From positions 1 through 16,896 of the forward strand of contig PITI01000205.1 in the NCBI GenBank assembly GCA_004325065.1: a stretch of 16,896 bases of DNA. The letters are read 5' to 3'. The translations under genes and the position numbers were made by a program. Origin of the DNA: Hamiltosporidium magnivora (Eukaryota > Microsporidia > Dubosqiidae). The notes under the pieces were generated by a model. That model did no database searches. It saw only the letters and a program-made list of their open reading frames with translations, and was not told the origin of the DNA. Shown piece after piece: positions 1-8,830 of this stretch; the first letter of the stretch is position 1; each line of letters opens with the position of its first letter.

Positions 1-204
1 ATGTTGGTTCGTATAAAAAGAAATACGGATGTATATTCAGTGTTAACATCAATCAATCACGATGTAGTATGTTGGTTCGTATAAAAAGAAATACGGATGT
101 ATATTCAGTTTTAACATCAATCAATCACGATGTAGTATGTTGGTTCGTATAAAAAGAAATACGGATGTATATTCAGTTTTAACATCAATCAATCACGATA
201 TAGT
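1..204. repeat. Tandem repeat, 68-base unit, three copies
   Basis: Three consecutive copies start at 1, 69 and 137 with an exact period of 68 bases. They are nearly identical: copy 1 has CAGTGTTAAC where copies 2 and 3 have CAGTTTTAAC, and copy 3 ends CGATATAGT rather than CGATGTAGT. The array begins at the first base of the window, so it probably continues to the left. No reading frame, terminal inverted repeat or known telomere motif is evident. The near-identity points to recent expansion or homogenisation. Confidence 0.95.
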
Positions 205-223
205 GCTATAAGAAAGGTATGCT

Positions 224-414
224 GATAGAAAAAAAAAGACAAAAAAAGTTATGATTGCGCTAATTGAAGAACTGCTTGGTAAGTTGTTAATAGATCTAGG
301 AATAATACTTTTTTAAAGAATGTGACACGGAAGGCAGAAGTTTGTGAAAAAAAATTGCTTTTAAACTATCATCATGATGAATTATCTCACATTGAGTACA
401 ACATGGATGATTAA
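224..414 (+). pseudogene. Decayed coding fragment, unidentified
   Basis: This stretch follows the 68-base array. One plus frame is open from 224 to a TAA at 314-316 and reads like protein (its part from the ATG at 251 begins MIALIEELLGKLLIDLG). A run of Ts precedes that stop. Another plus frame then takes over and reads LKNVTRKAEVCEKKLLLNY until a TAA at 412-414. Codon-like composition followed by a frame change at a homopolymer suggests one ancestral frame with a frameshift. I do not recognise the family; a mobile-element protein is possible but unsupported. Chance open frames in AT-rich DNA are the alternative. Confidence 0.4.
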
Positions 415-1302
415 GGCTTTAACCACAAAACAGCCCTTTTTATTTAGGCTGTTAAGTCAAGTCATATAATTTTTTTTAATTGCATGCTGATTATTTCAAT
501 ATTTTACTGTCTATTTGCATTTATTAAAAAATGAATACAATTGAATATGACTACAAGCAAGAATTAGTATGAAAAAAATAATTTAATTGTATAAATTGAT
601 CTAGAGTATCATTCTAATTTTTATGTGAATAAATTCGACACTTATTACGATCTATAAAATGATAGCAGAATAGACCAAAATAAAATTTATTAATTTGTAT
701 TGAAATTTTTAAATAGCCTTCACATACAAATAAAATTAAATTCAAAGAACTTTTTCAAACCAATGAAAATACGTAAATCAAAAAAATTGTAGGATTAATT
801 GAAAAAATTTGTTTATAACCACAATATATATTATTCCTTTTATTAAATAGCTTTAAAATTCAAATATTTGATATGTAATCTAAAAAATATATTCTAAGTT
901 CAAAAGTTCCATTGTACAACATAACTATAAATCAGAAATTAAAAACGAATTTTTGTTAAAAAACAAAAAAAATCGATAGGTATCAGCAATCATACTAAAA
1001 CACCAAAATAATTTACTATACTTTAGAATCGAGGATGTACCAGAAATTCAACGAGCATGTGTTGTAAATAAGTATCCATAGAGAAGAGAATTAAATTACA
1101 ATGAGAAGGAAGCAACCCAAAAAGAAATGAAATCCAGTAAAATTCAAAGATTTAAATCAAAAATAATTTTTAAAAAGGGAATTATTTAGAGAAACAAATC
1201 AATAAAATAAGATAAAATTTCAACGATAACGATATTCTTCGTATGAATATAAATTCTAATTAAGTTTCTTATTTTTAAAAGTAAAATTTTTTCAACCTTC
1301 AA
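415..1302. other. AT-rich spacer with one weak coding trace
   Basis: Mostly AT-rich sequence without gene-like frames. The one exception is a plus-frame stretch at about 1001-1189 that reads like protein (for example FRIEDVPEIQRACVVNKYP). It has one internal TAG at 1079-1081 and another at 1187-1189. It could be an old gene fragment or chance. No RNA gene or promoter could be recognised. Confidence 0.5.
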
Positions 1303-1308
1303 TTTATT
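1303..1308 (-). promoter_or_regulatory. AATAAA polyadenylation signal for the TRA2-like gene
   Basis: AATAAA on the minus strand, about 15 bases after the TGA stop of the splicing-factor gene. The tight spacing matches the other genes in this window and compact microsporidian 3' ends. Confidence 0.5.
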
Positions 1309-1323
1309 TTAAATTAAAAAATC

Positions 1324-2622
1324 TCAGATATTTTCTTCATTAAAACGAGATGGTCTCGGTGCATCAGAAATAGAATAATCCACCCTTACTTCACGACCAA
1401 GTATAGATTTACCTAGAAGACCTTCTTTTGCTGAAATAGAAGCATCAATAGATGAAAAATAGACAAACGCAAATCCTCGAGAATCACCAGTTTCTCTGTC
1501 TTTAACCAAATGAACGTTATCATATGCAACATCTGGAATATTTTCCATTAAAAAATCTTTTACGTCTTCGATTGTTGCTTGCACTCCCAAACCAAAAAGT
1601 CCAATGACTTTAGACGGTGGTGGATTTACTGGGACCGGTCTTTTGGTTCTTTTGTTCCCGAATTCGTCCCCAGATCTACCTCGTCTTGAATCTCTTCGAT
1701 CGATGGAATCTTCGTAGAATGCTTCTCTATCTCTTCCCTCTGACCTTCCTCGGTATCCTCGTCTACCTTCAGTTCCGTATCCTTCTCTCTTATAAGAAGA
1801 ACCGCCTCTTCTAAAATCATCACGGCCTCCTTCACGACCATATGAACCCTCTTCGCCAGGTCTTCCTCTTCTAAAATCAGTGTTTCTTTCATAACGATCA
1901 TCTTCTGGTCTAAAATCACCAAAAGATCTGTCTTCGTCATATCTTCTGGGTGGTTTTCGTTCATCAAATCCTCTTTCCCTATCTTCAGCATACTCATCGT
2001 TAAGTCTTCTTTTTCTTGGATATTCTGATCGGTTGTTCCTCTCGCCATCCCATCCTCCGGTTTTTCGTTCACGTCCTTCGCTGGGCCACTTACCATCATC
2101 CTGTTTTCTTTCTCGTTCACCACCCTCAGATCTTCTGGATGGTCTTCCTTCTTCCCATCTTTCTTTATTTCGACCTCCATAAGCCCGTTCTCCATCATAT
2201 GAGTCACCTCTACGGCCTCTTCCGGTGTCATACGAATTATTTCTTTGATCATCGAATCGCCTCGGTGGTCTACGATCTGATCGCCCATAATTATCATTTC
2301 GGTCAGATTCATATTTTTTCTTATTCGACGAAAAATCTCCATCATCATTTCCCCATCCTTTAATAACAGGAACATCAGCATCATCAATATTTCTTTTCAC
2401 TTCACCTTCACTTCGACCCATACTTCTTTCATTTTGATTGTCAAATTGTGAATAATCATTATCACCATCTCTCTTACTTCTACTATCAGTATCCCATCTA
2501 CTTTCTCGCCCCTCGTATGTAGAATTTTCTTTTGAAGTATCAGATTTCTTCTCATTATCTTTCTTTGTATCCCATTCTGTATTTTTTTCAACCGTTTGAC
2601 TTGTTTCTGTTTCTCCACTCAT
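1324..2622 (-). CDS. Transformer-2-like RRM splicing factor with R/D/E/G-rich N-terminus
   Basis: A 432-residue intronless protein. The C-terminal RRM spans about residues 339-420. RNP2 is IGLFGL (340-345), RNP1 is RGFAFVYF (382-389), and the RRM ends with RVDYSI (413-418). The GLFGL / SRGFAFVYF / RVDYSIS combination is the Transformer-2 signature (RVDFSIT in animals), so binding of purine-rich RNA in the nucleus during splicing is the likely role. Residues 1-90 are polar and acidic. Residues 90-335 are low-complexity, rich in Arg, Gly, Asp, Glu and Tyr, with many RR, GRRG and RRYDEDR-like pieces. This differs from the Arg-Ser repeats that flank the RRM in animal TRA2. The ATG at 2622 is supported by ACCCCTTAT 10 bases upstream. 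Base composition is less AT-rich than the flanks. Another RRM protein with an RGG-like tail is the alternative; the RRM itself is certain. Confidence 0.9.
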   Translation of the reverse strand: MSGETETSQTVEKNTEWDTKKDNEKKSDTSKENSTYEGRESRWDTDSRSKRDGDNDYSQFDNQNERSMGRSEGEVKRNIDDADVPVIKGWGNDDGDFSSNKKKYESDRNDNYGRSDRRPPRRFDDQRNNSYDTGRGRRGDSYDGERAYGGRNKERWEEGRPSRRSEGGERERKQDDGKWPSEGRERKTGGWDGERNNRSEYPRKRRLNDEYAEDRERGFDERKPPRRYDEDRSFGDFRPEDDRYERNTDFRRGRPGEEGSYGREGGRDDFRRGGSSYKREGYGTEGRRGYRGRSEGRDREAFYEDSIDRRDSRRGRSGDEFGNKRTKRPVPVNPPPSKVIGLFGLGVQATIEDVKDFLMENIPDVAYDNVHLVKDRETGDSRGFAFVYFSSIDASISAKEGLLGKSILGREVRVDYSISDAPRPSRFNEENI

Positions 2623-2627
2623 TTTGA

Positions 2628-2637
2628 AATAAGGGGT
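2628..2637 (-). promoter_or_regulatory. CCC-type start-proximal motif of the TRA2-like gene
   Basis: The minus strand reads ACCCCTTATT with CCCC at 2636-2633, 10 bases before the ATG. Microsporidian genes commonly carry a CCC- or GGG-like motif just before the start codon. The eIF2-beta gene here has a closely similar ATCCCTTATA at the same place, so the element is shared by both housekeeping genes. Confidence 0.6.
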
Positions 2638-2717
2638 AATTTTTTAAATTTATTTGCACAAAAATTTTAAAAAAAGATAAATTTCTACAAATTTCTACAA
2701 ATTAAAAAACGTATTTA

Positions 2718-2960
2718 AAAAAAACATAAATCTTACATACTTAGCCATTTGTATAAAATAATATAAGTCTTGTATACTGATCCATTCATATATAAAAACA
2801 TAAATCTTACACAGAGTACCATTCATATATAGAATATAAGTATTACATCAAAGTATCGTTCATATATAAAAATATAAGTATTACATCAAAGTACCATTCA
2901 TGTATAAAAATAAGTATTAAATCAAAGTATCATTTATATATAAAATACCATTTATATAAA
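2718..2960. repeat. Degenerate tandem repeat, about 37-base unit
   Basis: Six to seven diverged copies resemble TATAAAAATATAAGTATTA followed by CATCAAAGTACCATTCA. The ATAAGT/ATAAATC anchors fall near 2725, 2761, 2799, 2835, 2872 and 2909, at intervals of 36-38 bases. The array lies 100-340 bases upstream of the splicing-factor start and fades out near 2960. Its composition is not coding. Confidence 0.8.
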
Positions 2961-3996
2961 AAGTATTATTCTCTTATCATTTTATAATTCATGATTGTAT
3001 TATCATTCTAATTTAAATTACATTAATAGATCAAAGAACCATTTTTTTGTAAAAATATAATTTTACATTAAATTACGTTAAAATATTTGCTTATTCAACA
3101 CACAAGTACAATACTTACTATTCACTGAAATAAAAACATACTTTGAATTCTTTGTATAAACCCGAATCAGATCATGATAATATCTAAATATTTCATTTCG
3201 TTTGCACATTTTTTTAAATATTTATAATTTTTACAAACCAATCAAAACAGCAAAAATCGTTAAATTATACAATACTTCTCATAAAAATTACTTTAAAATT
3301 GTAAATTCTTTAAAAAGAACATTTTACTCATAATCATATAAACAGTAGACTTGTTAATAACTATATTACTGTTCAGAAGTAAAATCAAATGAATTATTTT
3401 AATAATTAAATAATATTTTTAAAGTCTCTTCATTGTATAGAATGTAATATAAATTATTGTAAATTCATTTGAAAAAATATTTGAAATTCTAGATTTTTAA
3501 TACAATTTTTAAAAAAGTCGATTTAATCTAAAAATTATTAAACTGAATATATAATATTTATATATTGATATAATTGCTAATTATGTGTATTATTCTTCAA
3601 TTAATTTGTATTATTTTATATTTTAAATGTTTTTCTTTACTTTGAAGAATGTGGTTATTTTTATCTAATTTTTAAGAATATTTATTTCGTATATAAAACT
3701 AAATATGAATACTTACCAATATTATGAACTGTTGTGTTATAAATAAATAAAAGAGTTTTATTATTAAGTTTGGATGGTAAGTTTTTATACATTTTTATTC
3801 TTCTCGGATTCAAATGAATTATTTATTTAACCTGCAAACCATTTGTTCTTTTTTGGTAGTTGCATGTAAATTCTATTTCTTAATTTACTTAAAAGATTTC
3901 TACTGGCAAAGTTGATTTTTTTTTTTATATTTTGTTATATTTGAAACTGGATATTAGAATATTAAAATATGGCCCTTGCAATACTTTTTTTTATTT
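2961..3996. other. AT-rich spacer, nothing recognised
   Basis: About 1 kb of very AT-rich sequence with homopolymer runs. Neither strand shows an open frame of gene-like length, and I see no tRNA, rRNA or repeated unit. Confidence 0.6.
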
Positions 3997-4714
3997 AAGA
4001 ATATTTCTTTCTTTTTAAAACAGTGGCAATTGTTATATTGTTTTCATGACTTTAACTCAGGTTCTAGGGTAACTTAAATAACTGCTTTCTCAAAACGCCA
4101 TTAAAATCCCTGCGATATCTACTTCTCAAAGGCTTTCATCTACCAGGTGTGTAAAACCTTTTAATAGACGAGGCAATGGCTCGAAGTTCGATGATGTCTG
4201 TTCCATGGATTGTGATAGAAGCCCGAAGCTTAACCAGATATCCCCTGAACTATGCAGTATTTCCACTTACTCTACACTTTCTGAACCCAATAAAGTTCTA
4301 GCTAAGATATATTTCAGATACTTTTATGGATCTAGTTAACAAGGCAATGCCATACCAACAGGTATAACCTGCTACTTAGCTCTCCCGGCTTTAAATGGTT
4401 TTTATTTTTATATCTTACAGGCTCTAAGTCTTTTACCCGAGTAAGCAAGGCTAGGTTTCCATGCTTTAACATTGTAATTAATTACCTACAATTTCAGCCG
4501 CAGTCTTCAATCTAGTTACATAAAAAATTAAAAAAGTAAATTTGGAAAATGAAGTTTCGCCATTTCGTAGACCTTCCTCTCCTCGTAGAAACATCCACGG
4601 ACTAACCAAAAATTAGTGTGGTTATATTTCACCAAAAATCCTAACATTATTTCATACATCAATTCACCTATTCTTTACCAAGCAGAAGGTTTTTATTCTG
4701 GTTATATCCACTTT
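3997..4714 (-). repeat. Dispersed repeat of about 720 bases, copy 1 (decayed coding sequence?)
   Basis: This segment matches 13497-14214 along its whole length with similar spacing, and is visibly less AT-rich than its flanks. The best shared blocks are ACCAACAGGTATAACCTGCT (about 4354-4373), TTTCGCCATTTCGTAGACCT near 4560 and AATAAAGTT near 4290. On the minus strand both copies give related peptides: LKYILARTLLGS here against LKYILAITLLDS in copy 2, and GTDIIELRA (about 4178-4204) against GTDIKELRA. Here these lie in different frames, with several stops. A decayed gene or transposon fragment fits best; the minus-strand assignment is an inference. It lies beyond the 3' end of the broken HAD gene. 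Confidence 0.75.
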
Positions 4715-5028
4715 CTAATATAGATATTTAAATATAAAGCATATTTTGGAATTGTAAAGTATTTGATACATGAATAAAACTTTATAAAAAAAACATTTGT
4801 TTACATTTTTTTCTTTTAGTTTTTAGAATTTTTATATTTGAATTATCGATTAATATTAAAAGAAATTATATTTAATCCATTCGAATATTTTATTGGTAAA
4901 ATTGAGATGTTTTTAATCTAATTTCAATTTGCGTTTATTTATAGTATTATTGGTAATACTCACTTGAATGTGGTTTTTAACCCGATATAAAGTAAAAAAA
5001 TAATAGATGAAAATAATACGTTAAATAT
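4715..5028. other. AT-rich spacer between repeat copy 1 and the HAD pseudogene
   Basis: Very AT-rich, with no frame, repeat or RNA gene that I can support. Confidence 0.6.
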
Positions 5029-5034
5029 TTTATT
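5029..5034 (-). promoter_or_regulatory. AATAAA signal after the HAD pseudogene
   Basis: AATAAA on the minus strand, 5 bases after the TGA that ends the pseudogene's last frame (5040-5042). The 3' end signal therefore survives although the gene body is broken. Confidence 0.45.
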
Positions 5035-5039
5035 AAGAG

Positions 5040-6853
5040 TCATAAAAGGTATGTTTCTTCTTTCTTTTTCTCTGAAGGAAGGGGTAAAGATTCCTCAAGA
5101 ACGCTTTTCAAGGATTCATTAACCTTAAAGGCATTCCAACCTCTTTCATTTGCTCTCTTTATAAATCCAGGCTTATCATCATAAAAATATATGTTCGAAG
5201 GTAATGTTCCTAAAAATTTCTCAACGAATTCGTAGGCTTTATCATTCTTTTTAGAGACAAATTCCTCCTCACACTTCTTAACCATCTGAGGAATTACAAT
5301 GTCAAAGCAGCCGAATAAATTCATGTATGTCAAAACAATTTTAGCCCGGTATTTTGGGGCATCGGTAAAACATATTTTTTTGTAAGGTATTTTTTGCAAA
5401 AAAAAATTTAAACTCATCTTTAAATAAATAATGACTATTTACAGTCTGAAACTCGGTCTTATAGTTTTTTTTAAAAGTTCTTTGTACAATATCTTTGCAT
5501 CGACTTTCTGGTAATCTATATTTTCCTCTAAACTTTTGATATAAAAAATATTCGCTTAGTTTGCCTATATCATCCTGTGTTTGGCTTAAGCCATTTTTTT
5601 CAAGCTCTTTTTTTATAAATTTTGTAGAAAAAAGTGTATTATCCATATCGAATACTAATACCTTTTCTTTGTAATCTATCGATGCAATTCTTGTATTAGA
5701 AAGAGATACATATGTCGTTTCGTCAGGAAAAGCTCCTAAATATACGAAATTGCTGCTAATCTTTTCTAAATAATTAAAAATGTTTTCAAACTTATCAAAT
5801 GGTTCTGTTTATACTTAACTTAATAATTTTTTGTAGTGATTTTCAAAATATGCAAGACATTTCTTAGAAAAATCCGTAAAAACGATTTCTTTTGCTTTCT
5901 CATTCATATGTTTTAGACTTTGGTTCATCATTTCTGACAAATTGGTTACAAAGTGTTCCTCGTGAAACGCCTTGTCAAAACCGGATATATAATACTCTTG
6001 AAAAACAACCTAGAAAAATCTGATATCCTTGAGTGAAACCCGTATGCTTGGTTTCGAATTTCCCAATCTATATCAATATTATATATACATTTGTGAATTT
6101 AATTTTCCACACCATTAGCCTCCAAATTTTTTCGTCTAAGATTCGTTTCAACGGTATCTTGTGTTTCATTATCAGATTTATATTCTGTTTCAGTATTCCC
6201 AAACAAGAAATCATAAATGTATAACTCTTTTATATTTTTATTCGGATTGGATTGTTCTTCTGATTTAAATTCACATTTCGTAACTATATTAGTGTTAACA
6301 GGTATCACGATATTCTTTAAATCGTTTGCATTGATCTCTTTTGTATCTTCACTACCGCTTTCACAGATCTCTATTTTCCTTTTAAAATCATCAGACAAGT
6401 GTTGAGAGACATATGAATCAAAATTAATACGAAATTCATCTTTGTCATCTAAGTTTTTAAAATATGTATTAATAATATCTTTAAATTTGCAAAAAACCGA
6501 ATAGATGATCCGTGTTTTAAAATTAAAAGCCATGAAAAATACTCATCTTTTTTGAAATTTCTTTAAAACATAGAATTTCACTTTCGTTTGGTGTGATATG
6601 CATCATATTGTTTTGCAAGGCCTTAATATATTATTGTAAAGCAAAACGATTAACTTATTTTGAAATAAGTGTTTTTAATATTGGTTCTTCTATGCTACTC
6701 GAAAGACTCTTTGATTTAATAGAATTCACAAAAAAAACAGCAACGTTATAGCAATCGGATTTGATCGCAGTTCAGATCTCTATTTTCGATTTTTATTACT
6801 TCAGAATCTTCTTTGGTACAAACAACAAAAAATATCCAGAATAAAATGCGCAT
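5040..6853 (-). pseudogene. Pseudogene of the SDT1-like HAD hydrolase (paralogue of 10713-12491)
   Basis: The gene can be followed from MRILFWIFFVVCTKE (ATG at 6853; intact copy MQILLWIIFVKFSKE) to the C-terminus. Intact stretches are the 144-codon middle part (6099-6533), the nucleophile part with VLVFDMDNTLFST (around 5640) and the C-terminal part with CFTDAP and NIYFYDDKPGF (5040-5417). Lesions seen: a frameshift at about 6752-6775 (the start frame stops at 6746-6748), TAAs at 6655-6657 and 6631-6633, a frameshift near 6535-6545, a TAA at 6099-6101, a frameshift near 6000-6008 in a T/A run, TAAs at 5815-5817 and 5809-5811, and a frameshift in an A9 run (5398-5406). Full length is about 1814 bases against 1779 in the intact gene. 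Scattered lesions argue against sequencing error, although the A9 slip alone could be one. It keeps DD in HAD motif IV, where the intact copy has DN. Confidence 0.9.
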
Positions 6854-6891
6854 GGGTTGAATTTTTTTCTCTCTTTTTATACAAAAAATTT

Positions 6892-6927
6892 GATAAATTA
6901 AATATATAGTTTACTATTTTAGGTAAT
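6892..6927 (-). promoter_or_regulatory. Conserved upstream block of the HAD pseudogene (putative core promoter)
   Basis: This 36-base AT-rich block matches 12530-12565 upstream of the intact HAD gene at about 30 of 36 positions (hand alignment), with no gaps. In both cases it starts 39 bases before the ATG. On the coding strand it contains TATATATTTAATTTATC. Similarity fades beyond it. A TATA-like core promoter is the simplest reading; the function is inferred from conservation and position. Confidence 0.55.
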
Positions 6928-8431
6928 ATTAAATTTCATATTTTGATCGAAATGTAAAAAACTCATCTATTTAAATTATTTTTATTCTAGTAGTTATTTT
7001 TATTAATCTTACTAAATAATAAATCTCGTAAGCCATACAAATCCTCATGCCATACCAACCAATACACCTTTAAAATTTCTATAAAACCAAAAGCGATCTG
7101 AGGGTATGATGAAAGAAACTAATAAAATCAAATATTATAGTCTCAAACATTTCTTAATACATAAATAATCATTTTTTCCACCTGTAGTTTACTTCTCATC
7201 ATAATATTACTTCCTCGTAAATATATTTTACGGAATGCCATACGGGCACTGTTATGCTTTGCCAAAAGACGATTCCTTTAATAAGTACTTAAAGGTTTAA
7301 CAATGAATATTGTATATTAAAATGTTTTTCTGCTTTCTTTACTGTACTCATTTGGTAAATTATTAAAATATAAGTAAAAGAGTAAAAAAACCAAATATTT
7401 TTAAATCTTTTTGCTTTCTTAAAAGTGTATTTTAACACAGAGATGATATTATTATCATTTTTTAACATTTTTCTAAAAATATAAGAGAAGTGTCACATAT
7501 ACAAGAATTTAAGGAATTTAAAGAGAAAATATAAAGGAAATAAACATAAAAAAAATTAAATTAACTTTGACCAACATTTTTTAATCATTCTTATTTTATT
7601 TATATTTATTGATCAGTTTTCGAGTTCATTTCGTTTTGTTCTTTGAGATATCTTTTTTTCTTCTAAAACTGTCCTCTCTAATTAAAAAAAACATAAATTA
7701 TACTTTTTTCATATTACATGACTCGAAATTGTAAAATCCGCTGAATTCTTAGTTTTTCCAAATGTAAAAATTAATAGAGGAAACTATCCAGTGAGGTGTT
7801 AAAACTGGTATGGAATGCCAAAAAAATATTTTTTTTTAATTTATGATTTGGCGACAGTATTTTGATTCACTATATATAGAAATATATTTGAAAAAAAATG
7901 ATCACAAATTTACCGAAATCGTATTATTTGAGAAAAAAATCGAAGCAAAATCTATAAAATTTAAATTCTGATATTAAATTTAATTGAACTATTTTAGAAT
8001 AGATAAAACAATTTCATCAGATATATTTATACTTTCAAAATGCCCTAAATATATTTGTTGTGCTATATTTTTTTAGTTAAATCATAGAATTCTATTACTG
8101 AATCACGAAAAAACACAAATTTCTATCAAGTAATACATATTTAAGACGATTTGATTTGCTTATGGTTTTTCTTGATAAAATTACATTTTTTTTATTCAGT
8201 TAAACAGTATGCCATATTCGTTTTCTTTTTATCTTCTCAATTAATGCGTTGATTAGTCAATTGCTTACTTCTTTGGAACCTATGGATTTATTTTTTTAGC
8301 TTAATGAAATATCATATAGTCTTGGCGAACATTTTTAATGATTATAAATGTTCGAAAAATTTGAATAATTGGGAAATTTGAGAATTTTTTTATAAATATT
8401 GTATAGCATACAAAAATAACAGAAAATAATC
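6928..8431. other. AT-rich spacer, at most weak coding traces
   Basis: About 1.5 kb with no substantial open frame. A minus-strand reading across about 6990-7280 gives protein-like pieces (for example QIAFGFIEILKVYWLVW, and MAFRKIYLRGSNIMMRSKL) separated by stops. This may be an old gene remnant or chance. GGAATGCCA occurs twice (about 7227 and 7812). No RNA gene was recognised. Confidence 0.45.
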
Positions 8432-8830
8432 CTAAAGTAAAAAAATCATAGAAAAAAGTACTACGAACGAAAAAGGTGTAAATTTATAAACCATGACCAA
8501 TCCTTTCGTTTTTATTAATTGAAGCAATTTCCTTTTTCTGGAATTTCGAGTTACAATGCCTTTTCCATGATGGCACTTGTACTTGTCAGATGTGCATCCA
8601 AATTTGTAGTCACATCGATTATTACTTGACACTTGGTTTTGCATGATACTCTGGGAAATTCTAGAATGAAATCTCGACCTTTGGAATTTTTTCAATACAA
8701 AAAAAACGTTTGAATTACATTTTGTAGATTGACTCCTCGCGTGTAACAGATTCAAGATTCCATGTTTGGTGTCTGAATTAAAAAGATTGGCATCTGTTTT
8801 TTTAAAACAAATTTCATAACGTTTTGCCAT
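8432..8830 (-). CDS. Hypothetical 132-residue ORF, Cys-containing, possibly a gene remnant
   Basis: An open frame of 132 codons that I do not recognise. Visible features are a basic, serine-rich body with a Cys/His cluster (C73, C79, C86, H87, H88) in RCDYKFGCTSDKYKCHHGKG, a basic stretch NSRKRK (96-101), and a hydrophobic C-terminus (about 119-132) that could be a tail anchor. The Cys cluster vaguely recalls small zinc fingers of transposases, but I cannot support that assignment. The frame stays open upstream to a TAA at 8858-8860. The ATG lacks a clear CCC motif and no AATAAA follows closely. The neighbouring stretch on the same strand is decayed coding sequence, so this may be the least damaged piece of a larger dead gene. 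Confidence 0.3.
   Translation of the reverse strand: MAKRYEICFKKTDANLFNSDTKHGILNLLHARSQSTKCNSNVFFVLKKFQRSRFHSRISQSIMQNQVSSNNRCDYKFGCTSDKYKCHHGKGIVTRNSRKRKLLQLIKTKGLVMVYKFTPFSFVVLFSMIFLL

Noticed and set aside
1626..2387. A 253-codon minus-strand frame inside the splicing-factor gene, rich in Met, Glu and Asp
   Set aside because: It lies in another frame of the R/D/E/G-rich tract, whose codon repetition keeps alternative frames open. It has no domain, and the RRM frame explains the region. Plus-strand frames at 2016-2363 and 1617-1814 are shadows of the same kind.
7047..7060. ATGCCATACCAAC as a third copy of the 720-base repeat
   Set aside because: The match to the repeat core is only about 13-15 bases, and the flanks on both sides do not align.
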